NCBI GenBank assembly: GCA_017940085.1
Contig: JAGAZK010000083.1
Coordinates: forward strand, 1 to 21,703
Source of the DNA: Campylobacter sp.
GTDB lineage: Bacteria; Campylobacterota; Campylobacteria; Campylobacterales; Campylobacteraceae
Reading direction: 5' to 3'
DNA length: 21,703 nt
Numbering within the stretch: position 1 is the stretch's first letter; each line of letters begins with the position of its first letter. Shown piece after piece: positions 15,948 to 21,703 of the stretch. Position numbers and translations under genes: made by a program. A model generated the notes under the pieces. That model was not told the DNA's origin. It was given only the letters and a program-made list of their open reading frames with translations, and searched no databases.

Positions 15948-16948
15948 TATTTGTAGAACAAACTAGCATTTGCTCTTTTGCCGTGTTCGCGTAAAAATAA
16001 TAAAATTTTTATTCTCTCAAAATCGTTATCTTCATTGCTTTGCATGATTTGATTTAGTCTTTCTATCATTTGGAAATCATACAATAGATACAAAAATGCT
16101 TCCATTGCATCAAAATGCTCGTTTTTGAGCTGTTCAAATACGCTTATGAGTTGATCTGGATTTACAAATTTTTTGAGTTTAGCGGCTATTTTTATGTATT
16201 CGTCTGCACTAAATTCGTTTTTGTTGATTAGATTATACAAATTTTCAGATTCAAGCTCTAGTTTTTTGCTCACAAATCTATCAAGCAAAATGAAAATATC
16301 GTCATTTGTAAGCTCAAAATTTATTTTTGATATTTCATCAAATTTAGCATTTTTGATAATAGCATCTTTAGCGTAAGCTTTTAAATTTTGGTTTTCATTA
16401 CTTTGATCGCTCATTATGGAAATAGCGTGAGTGTAGTTTGCGTCAATTTTGTTTTTTTCATTTTGGACAAAAAGCGGGTTGAGCTTGGATAATTTGTATC
16501 TTTTGATCTCGCAAGCTTCGCCATTTAAGACTTTTTTGGATAATTCATAAGCGTTTGCTATTTCTTCGTTTTTAAACTTTGGCTCAATTTCTATTTTCCA
16601 TGGAGATAGCGATCTTGTAATCTCGCCTGGGAGTGAATACAAATCAGTTTTGAAATCTTTGTTCGATTCAAGTCCGAGATAAGTTTCTTTTGCAAGATCT
16701 AAATATTGATTTAAATCGCTTTTTACAGCTCTTGCGTCAAAAAAGTTTTTTAATCCATAATAGCTCATATGTATAAGACTAAGCAGTGCAAATAAAGCAA
16801 TCGGAGCCACAAACCAAGTAGCAATTCTAAGATCAATTTGATACCAGTGCAAATCCAAAGAATAATTAGCATCTATTTTGATATATACAAATATCCAAAT
16901 AAGCACCAAATAAACCAAAGTGTAAAAAATATATCTTCGTGTGTTCAT
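15947..16948 (-). CDS. Two-helix membrane protein of unknown function
   Basis: 333 residues. Two hydrophobic helices (about 7-26 and 43-65) joined by a short loop are followed by a cytoplasmic part of about 265 residues. That part is helical in appearance and rich in Lys, Glu, Asn and Leu, with no catalytic motif I recognise. The C-terminal third contains repeated short helical segments of the type LLDRFVSKKL and KLKKFVNPDQL, which could be scaffold-like repeats, but I cannot assign TPR units. AAAAAGGAC before the ATG at 16948 supports the start. It sits 12 bases after rlmH and shares one base with dus. As I recall a putative membrane protein occupies the same relative place in C. jejuni, so it is probably a conserved family member. 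Confidence 0.8.
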   Translation of the reverse strand: MNTRRYIFYTLVYLVLIWIFVYIKIDANYSLDLHWYQIDLRIATWFVAPIALFALLSLIHMSYYGLKNFFDARAVKSDLNQYLDLAKETYLGLESNKDFKTDLYSLPGEITRSLSPWKIEIEPKFKNEEIANAYELSKKVLNGEACEIKRYKLSKLNPLFVQNEKNKIDANYTHAISIMSDQSNENQNLKAYAKDAIIKNAKFDEISKINFELTNDDIFILLDRFVSKKLELESENLYNLINKNEFSADEYIKIAAKLKKFVNPDQLISVFEQLKNEHFDAMEAFLYLLYDFQMIERLNQIMQSNEDNDFERIKILLFLREHGKRANASLFYK

Positions 16949-16960
16949 TTTTTGTCCTTT

Positions 16961-17413
16961 TTAAATTTTGTTGTATGGGTGATTAGCATTTATGCTAAGG
17001 GCTCTGTAAATTTGCTCAAACAACACTAATTTCGCGATTTTGTGTGCTAGAGTAAATTTAGACAAACTAATAATTTGATCCATTTTTGCTTTAAATGACT
17101 TATTAAAGCCGTATGCACCGCCTATAAAAAACGATATTTTTGTTTTGTTTTTTAGGAGTTTTGCAAACTCAATACTATCTAGTTCTTTGCCTTTTTCATC
17201 GAGTCCTACGCAAAATCCGCTCAAATATGGCTCATAAATTTGCTCATACGAGCTTTGAGCTTTTTCTTTACTGATTTCTTGGGCTTTTGCGATATTTTGA
17301 TTAAATTTAGGTAAATTTACTAAATTTGCCCAAGATGAACTCATTTTTATATATTCTTCAATTTGAGTAAATTCATCTTTGTTTTTTTGTATGCTAAAAA
17401 CATTAATCTGCAT
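16961..17413 (-). CDS. rlmH: 23S rRNA pseudouridine-1915 N3-methyltransferase RlmH
   Basis: SPOUT-class methyltransferase that modifies pseudouridine 1915 in helix 69 of 23S rRNA using S-adenosylmethionine. 150 residues, the usual size. The cofactor knot is visible: FFIGGAYGF (residues 95-103), then [23 protein letters not shown] and the C-terminal HPYNKI, close to the family consensus HPYH. The family's own signal of N-terminal strand ([10 protein letters not shown]) supports the ATG at 17413. It overlaps accD by 11 bases and ends 12 bases before the next gene, so it is the second gene of the operon. Confidence 0.93.
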   Translation of the reverse strand: MQINVFSIQKNKDEFTQIEEYIKMSSSWANLVNLPKFNQNIAKAQEISKEKAQSSYEQIYEPYLSGFCVGLDEKGKELDSIEFAKLLKNKTKISFFIGGAYGFNKSFKAKMDQIISLSKFTLAHKIAKLVLFEQIYRALSINANHPYNKI

Positions 17414-18251
17414 TGTTTATACTCAAAAATTCAATTACATCTGAAAGATATTTTTTTAGCTGATTTCGCGGAACTATCGCATCAATCAATCCATGCTCAA
17501 GCAAAAATTCAGATCTTTGAAAGCCTTCTGGGAGCTTTGTTTTGATTGTTTGTTCGATCACTCTTTGACCAGCAAATCCGATTAGAGCACCTGGTTCTGC
17601 TATTATTAAATCCCCAAGCCATGCGAACGAAGCGGAAACTCCACCCATAGTAGGATCTGTAAGCACTGAAATATATGGGATTTTTTTGTCTGATAAGATT
17701 TTTAGAGCTGCACTTGTTTTGCTCATTTGCATCAACGAAAATGTGCTTTCTTGCATTCTAGCACCACCGCTCGCACTTATGATTATCAAAGCTTGGTTTT
17801 TTTCAATTGATCTTAGGACAGCTCTGTAAATTTTCTCACCCTCAACAGAGCCTAAACTCCCACCCATAAAAGCAAAATCAAAAACTATTAGCTGAACTTC
17901 TATACCATTTATTTTGGCTTCTCCAGCTACAGCTGAGCTTGTTCTGCCTGTTTTTTCTGTGGATTCGCTTACTCGTTTTTTGTATGATTTTTTATCGACA
18001 AAAGCTAGAGGATCATTTGGTTTGAGATCTGCATCGATCTCATTAAAACTATTTTCATCGCAAATCATTTGTATTCTTTTGTCTGCATTTAATCTCATGT
18101 GATAGCCGCATTTTGGGCATACATTGTGGCAAACTTCTACTTCTTTAAAATACATCAAAGAGCTGCAACTATCGCATTTAATCCAATGCGAAGGAGCTTC
18201 GTTTTTGCTTGATTGTTGTTTTTTGACTTTTGAAAATAAATCTCCAATCAT
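17403..18251 (-). CDS. accD: Acetyl-CoA carboxylase carboxyltransferase subunit beta
   Basis: Beta subunit of the carboxyltransferase that transfers CO2 from biotin to acetyl-CoA, making malonyl-CoA for fatty acids. 282 residues, the expected length. An N-terminal zinc ribbon has C26-x2-C29 and C45-x2-C48 with an extra C41. The crotonase-like core shows [20 protein letters not shown] and [11 protein letters not shown], all typical. The ATG at 18251 has GAGG upstream on the minus strand and a TATAAT at 18276-18281. First gene of the five-gene operon ending with recO. Its partner accA is not in the window. Confidence 0.95.
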   Translation of the reverse strand: MIGDLFSKVKKQQSSKNEAPSHWIKCDSCSSLMYFKEVEVCHNVCPKCGYHMRLNADKRIQMICDENSFNEIDADLKPNDPLAFVDKKSYKKRVSESTEKTGRTSSAVAGEAKINGIEVQLIVFDFAFMGGSLGSVEGEKIYRAVLRSIEKNQALIIISASGGARMQESTFSLMQMSKTSAALKILSDKKIPYISVLTDPTMGGVSASFAWLGDLIIAEPGALIGFAGQRVIEQTIKTKLPEGFQRSEFLLEHGLIDAIVPRNQLKKYLSDVIEFLSINNAD

Positions 18252-18275
18252 CTCAACCTCGATTAAATTTTTGGG

Positions 18276-18281
18276 ATTATA
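18276..18281 (-). promoter_or_regulatory. Probable -10 box of the accD operon
   Basis: TATAAT on the minus strand, 25 bases before the accD ATG. A second TATAAT (18300-18305) lies further upstream and is an alternative. Confidence 0.5.
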
Positions 18282-18363
18282 TCAAAACTTTCTGAACGAA
18301 TTATAAAGCAAATTTGGGGCAAATTTAGCTTTTGGGATTTTGTATTTGTGGATAGAGCTTTGT

Positions 18364-19011
18364 TTAGTTAATATCTTGCAAAATATTTGCCAAAGGATCG
18401 AGTTTGATTTTATCAAAATTATTTGCTTCTTCTTGGGTTTGAGCAGTTGAATTTGTTTGGTTTGTTTGATTGTCTTGTGAGACTTCTTTTCGTTCTTCTT
18501 CTTGCTGTTCGCTAAGCTCTATTTTAGCTTCCATTTCCAGTTTTACCGCACTTGCAGCAACTCTATAATCTTGTGGGCTTGGATCTGCTGGAGCCATAGC
18601 AGCGGCTTGAATTTGACGAGCAATAGCAATTGTTTCTTGTGGAGTCGAGCCTTCTTTGATTTGGATAGGGACTTCTCCAGCTACTGCATACATTTTATTG
18701 TCTGGTCCTTTTTGATACGAAAAACTAGCCGCCCCAGCAAGTCCGCCACCAGCTGCTTGATGAGCTGCTTCGTGGGCTTTTACTTGAGCATCTATTTTCT
18801 CAAGCTCTCTTACTTCTCTGACTTCGCTCATAGTGAGTTCTTTGCCATTGACCATCTGGGTTTGTTCGCCATTATTTTCTTTATTTTGCGGATTATTTGC
18901 GGTTTCATCTGTATTTTGAACTGATTTATCAAATTCTTGTTCATTTGGCGTTAAATTTGTTTGTTGGGCTTCGTAAGGATTGAGATAATTATAATTTGGG
19001 TTAATTTGCAT
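18364..19011 (-). CDS. SprA-related putative metalloprotease-like protein (HEAAH)
   Basis: 215 residues. The central part carries KAHEAAHQAAGG (H80-E81-A-A-H84), a zinc-binding HExxH motif, followed by a small conserved-looking segment (ASFSYQKGPDNKMYAVAGEV, PIQIKEGSTPQETI). This matches the SprA-related family, for which catalytic activity is predicted but I know of no assay. Both ends are low complexity: Asn/Gln/Thr/Glu-rich from residue 15 to 60 and Gln/Glu/Asn/Thr-rich after about residue 165. There is no signal peptide, so a cytoplasmic location or a non-classical export route is expected. I start it at ATG 19011, preceded by AAAAGGAAAA; a frame extension upstream adds 12 residues without support. 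It stands alone between accD and the divergent lepA. Confidence 0.75.
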   Translation of the reverse strand: MQINPNYNYLNPYEAQQTNLTPNEQEFDKSVQNTDETANNPQNKENNGEQTQMVNGKELTMSEVREVRELEKIDAQVKAHEAAHQAAGGGLAGAASFSYQKGPDNKMYAVAGEVPIQIKEGSTPQETIAIARQIQAAAMAPADPSPQDYRVAASAVKLEMEAKIELSEQQEEERKEVSQDNQTNQTNSTAQTQEEANNFDKIKLDPLANILQDIN

Positions 19012-19133
19012 GGTTTTTCCTTTTGCGAATTTAAAGCAAATCGTCAAATTTTGAAAAATTTTAAATTTACCAAGCTAAATTTGAGATAAATTTAGTTAAA
19101 CTTTCGCAATTTTTATTAAATTTTAGGAAATTT

Positions 19134-20924
19134 ATGGAAAATATCAGAAATTTTAGTATCATCGCTCACATTGATCACGGCAAAAGCACACTTGCAGATA
19201 GGCTTATTAGCGAGTGCAAGGCGATTGAAGATCGCCAAATGAGCTCACAAATCATGGACACAATGGATATAGAAAAAGAACGCGGTATTACCATAAAAGC
19301 CCAATCTGTCCGTCTTGAATACGAATTTAACGGGCAAAAATACATTTTAAATTTAATCGACACTCCCGGACATGTGGATTTTAGCTATGAAGTTTCTCGC
19401 TCACTAGCTAGTTGCGAAGGGGCGATTTTAGTTGTAGATGCTTCTCAAGGCGTGCAGGCTCAAACCATCGCAAATGTCTATATCGCACTTGAAAATAATC
19501 TTGAAATAATCCCCGTGCTAAATAAAATCGACCTTCCGGCCGCTGATCCTAAGAGAGTAAAAGATGAAATCGAGCATATCATCGGGCTTGATTGCAGTGA
19601 AGCTATCGAAGTTAGTGCTAAAACGGGGCTTGGGATAAAAGAGTTAATCGAAACAATTATCCAAAAAATTCCGGCACCAAAAACGGATAACGAAAAACCG
19701 CTAAAAGCTTTGATTTATGATAGCTGGTTTGATAGCTATTTGGGGGCTCTCGCATTAGTGCGGATTTATGACGGAAAAATTTGCAAAAATGACGAAGTTT
19801 TGGTTATGGGAACGGGTGGAAAGCACCAAGTGCTAGATTTAATGTATCCAAACCCCTTAGCGCCTATAAAAACAAAGCAAATTTCAAGCGGAGAAGTCGG
19901 CATTGTCGTTTTGGGTTTAAAAACGCTTGGAGATGTCGCTGTCGGCGATACTATCACGCTTGTTAAAAATAAAGCTTCTCAGCCAATCGGCGGATTTGAA
20001 AAGGCTAAGCCTTTTGTTTTTGCAGGGATTTATCCAGTGGAAACCGATAAATTTGAAGAACTTCGCGACGCCCTTGATAAACTTCGCTTAAATGATAGCT
20101 CTTTAAGCTACGAGCCTGAGACTTCACTTGCACTTGGCTTTGGCTTTCGTGTGGGATTTTTAGGGTTACTTCACATGGAAGTGGTTAAAGAAAGGTTGGA
20201 GAGAGAATTTAATCTTGATTTGATTGCTACGGCTCCAACCGTAACTTATGAAGTTTATCAAACTGACGGAAAAATGGTGCAAATTCACAACCCAAGCGAA
20301 CTTCCGCCTGTGCAGAAAATCGATTATATAAAAGAGCCGTATGTCAAAGCGACAATCATAAGTCCGAGCGAATTTTTGGGAAATTTGATAAATTTGCTAA
20401 ACAATCGTCGTGGAATTCAGACCAAAATGGATTATATCACGCCTGAGCGGGTTTTGCTCGAATACGATATTCCCACAAATGAAATCATAATGGATTTTTA
20501 TGACAAACTAAAAAGCGGCACGAAAGGCTATGCGAGTTTTGATTATGAGCCAAGCGATTATAGGGTGGGCGATCTCATAAAACTTGACATAAAAGTCGCA
20601 GGTGAAACCGTCGATGCGCTTTCTATCATCGTGCCACAAGATAAGGCTTTATCAAAAGGGCGTGATCTAGTCAAAGCGATGAAAGAGATTGTTCCTAGAC
20701 AGCTTTTTGAAGTGGCAATCCAAGCAAGTATCGGAAATAAAGTCATCGCAAGAGAAACCGTCAAAGCAATGGGTAAAAATGTAACCGCAAAATGCTACGG
20801 CGGGGACATCACAAGAAAGCGAAAACTACTTGAAAAGCAAAAAGAAGGTAAAAAACGCATGAAAGCAATCGGCAAGGTAAATTTGCCAAGCGAAGCGTTT
20901 TTAAGTGTGCTAAAAATTGATTAA
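19134..20924 (+). CDS. lepA: Elongation factor 4 (LepA GTPase)
   Basis: Ribosome-associated translational GTPase, thought to act on stalled or back-translocated ribosomes. 596 residues, the family norm. GTPase motifs: AHIDHGKST (residues 11-19), DTPGHVDF (76-83) and NKID (130-133). The LepA-specific C-terminal domain is complete, ending with [19 protein letters not shown] and the final VLKID. ATG at 19134 with AGGAAA just upstream. Base use is unlike the neighbours: 14 of 23 arginine codons are CGN, against 8 of 30 in pnp; CCG proline codons are frequent; and AAATTT is much rarer than in queH. This suggests replacement from another lineage or strong codon selection. Confidence 0.97.
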   Translation: MENIRNFSIIAHIDHGKSTLADRLISECKAIEDRQMSSQIMDTMDIEKERGITIKAQSVRLEYEFNGQKYILNLIDTPGHVDFSYEVSRSLASCEGAILVVDASQGVQAQTIANVYIALENNLEIIPVLNKIDLPAADPKRVKDEIEHIIGLDCSEAIEVSAKTGLGIKELIETIIQKIPAPKTDNEKPLKALIYDSWFDSYLGALALVRIYDGKICKNDEVLVMGTGGKHQVLDLMYPNPLAPIKTKQISSGEVGIVVLGLKTLGDVAVGDTITLVKNKASQPIGGFEKAKPFVFAGIYPVETDKFEELRDALDKLRLNDSSLSYEPETSLALGFGFRVGFLGLLHMEVVKERLEREFNLDLIATAPTVTYEVYQTDGKMVQIHNPSELPPVQKIDYIKEPYVKATIISPSEFLGNLINLLNNRRGIQTKMDYITPERVLLEYDIPTNEIIMDFYDKLKSGTKGYASFDYEPSDYRVGDLIKLDIKVAGETVDALSIIVPQDKALSKGRDLVKAMKEIVPRQLFEVAIQASIGNKVIARETVKAMGKNVTAKCYGGDITRKRKLLEKQKEGKKRMKAIGKVNLPSEAFLSVLKID

Positions 20925-20940
20925 ATTTAGTCAAATTTGA

Positions 20941-20946
20941 TAAAAT
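20941..20946 (+). promoter_or_regulatory. Possible extended -10 box for the secreted four-cysteine protein
   Basis: TGATAAAAT (TG at 20938-20939, TAAAAT at 20941-20946) lies 17 bases after the lepA stop and 25 before the next ATG. A weaker match than the others. Confidence 0.4.
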
Positions 20947-20971
20947 TGCAGTTTAAATGTAAGGAAAATTT

Positions 20972-21373
20972 ATGAAAAACATAGTTTTAATGGTGATTTT
21001 GTGCGTTTTTGCACAAGCAAAAGATATTTGTCAAAGTCAGATTGCACAAAATGAGATAAAAATGGCAAACGAAAATAAAAAAGCGTTTTCGAATGAAATA
21101 CAAACATTTTTGGGTGCAAAGTGCGAAAATGGCAAAATTTATTACGATTATATTTATACTCCAAAATATTCAATCAATCTTGAAAAAATCGATGAAAATA
21201 TGAAATCGCAAAGACAAGTAATGATGAAAAATATGCTAAGAGCTATGTATTGTGATATGCCCGAATTTAAAGAACAGCGTCAAGCAAATCTTATTTTGCA
21301 CTACACTTATCATACGCAAAATATAAATAAATTTTATGAAGTTGAGATTTCAAGAAAAGATTGCAAGAATTAA
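20972..21373 (+). CDS. Small secreted four-cysteine protein of unknown function
   Basis: 133 residues. The start MKNIVLMVILCVFAQA is a clear signal peptide with a probable cleavage after AQA (residue 16), so the mature protein would be periplasmic or secreted. It has four cysteines (C20, C51, C94, C131), an even number fitting two disulfides, and many tyrosines around residues 57-66 and 106-110. I do not recognise a family. ATG at 20972 is preceded by AAGGA. It lies 47 bases after lepA with its own possible promoter, and converges on hemD. Its proximity to lepA need not mean a shared role. Confidence 0.75.
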   Translation: MKNIVLMVILCVFAQAKDICQSQIAQNEIKMANENKKAFSNEIQTFLGAKCENGKIYYDYIYTPKYSINLEKIDENMKSQRQVMMKNMLRAMYCDMPEFKEQRQANLILHYTYHTQNINKFYEVEISRKDCKN

Positions 21374-21421
21374 ATTTAGTCAGTAAATTTAGTAAATTTG
21401 CATTAAATTTGGCGATTAAAT
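21374..21421. terminator. AAATTT-rich convergent gap, weak terminator candidate
   Basis: Three spaced AAATTT words allow several 6-7 bp hairpins, for example AAATTT-GCATT-AAATTT. It lies between two convergent stops, but no strong stem with a T-run is present. Confidence 0.3.
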
Positions 21422-21703
21422 TTATTCATTTGCAAGTGATTTTGCGATTTTAACGCACTGGGCTAAATCTTGTTTGGGCGAGATTATAGCAGTAGCGTAA
21501 TTTTCTAGAGCTTTGGCTGTAGTTTTGCCGATACAAACAGCACTCAAATCATCTCTAAATCCAAAATGCTTTATAAAAGCTTCTAAATTTTTAGGACTTG
21601 TGAAAATTATAACGCTATTTTGAGCGATTATTAAATTTGGTTTTGTGGGCAAAATTTCATTTTCATAAGATATGATTTGAGTAAATTTAATGCCATTTTC
21701 ATG
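21422..21703 (-). CDS. hemD: Uroporphyrinogen-III synthase HemD, C-terminal part
   Basis: Closes and rearranges hydroxymethylbilane to uroporphyrinogen III in haem synthesis. The 93 residues in the window run to the edge without a stop. The frame shows the family's weak landmarks: VIIFTSPKNLEAFIKHF followed by VCIGKTTAKAL, the domain-2 pattern (TSP...IGxxTAxAL). HemD is normally about 210-250 residues, so more than half lies beyond base 21703 and the start is not visible. HemD sequences diverge strongly between species, so the call rests on these two motifs. It converges on the secreted four-cysteine protein. Confidence 0.75.
   Translation of the reverse strand, partial: HENGIKFTQIISYENEILPTKPNLIIAQNSVIIFTSPKNLEAFIKHFGFRDDLSAVCIGKTTAKALENYATAIISPKQDLAQCVKIAKSLANE

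Overview
The window is AT-rich chromosomal DNA from an epsilonproteobacterium, most likely a Campylobacter outside the C. jejuni/C. coli group. The main reasons are the fused IspDF enzyme, an HP1021-type orphan response regulator, the CcsBA-type cytochrome c maturation protein, a very short RecO, and gene clusters that match C. jejuni neighbourhoods as I remember them. The hexamer AAATTT is strikingly common, mostly in gaps but also inside genes. I see no phage, insertion sequence, CRISPR array, tRNA or rRNA. The content is core genome; the interest lies in odd family members, one structured RNA and the repeat-like sequence bias.

Layout. Bases 1-2140 (+) hold the C-terminal part of ccsBA, cut by the window edge, and a small membrane-anchored protein. 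A convergent inverted repeat separates these from a minus-strand cluster (2205-5934) read as ispDF, HP1021-like regulator, ATP-sulfurylase-like protein, pgpA. Divergent from ispDF is queH (6051-7133). Both divergent genes appear to start with TTG.

At 7172-7343 lies a structured non-coding RNA directly ahead of purD. It fits the position of the epsilonproteobacterial purD RNA motif and may be the 6S RNA of this group. It is followed by a tight plus-strand operon purD, RDD protein, lptD, phosphoribosyltransferase-like protein, pnp (7356-14021), with every junction overlapping.

A gene-free stretch of 400 bases (14022-14421), packed with AAATTT, separates pnp from a convergent minus-strand operon accD, rlmH, unknown membrane protein, dus, recO (18251 down to 14422). 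Upstream of accD on the same strand is a SprA-related HEAAH protein (18364-19011). Divergent from it is lepA (19134-20924), whose codon use differs clearly from pnp. A small secreted four-cysteine protein follows, and the window ends inside hemD on the minus strand.

Functionally the window combines envelope biogenesis (lptD, pgpA, accD, ccsBA), isoprenoid and purine synthesis (ispDF, purD), RNA modification and turnover (queH, dus, rlmH, pnp), translation (lepA), haem synthesis (hemD), DNA repair (recO) and one redox-type regulator. Family assignments rest on motifs recognised by eye; no searches were run.
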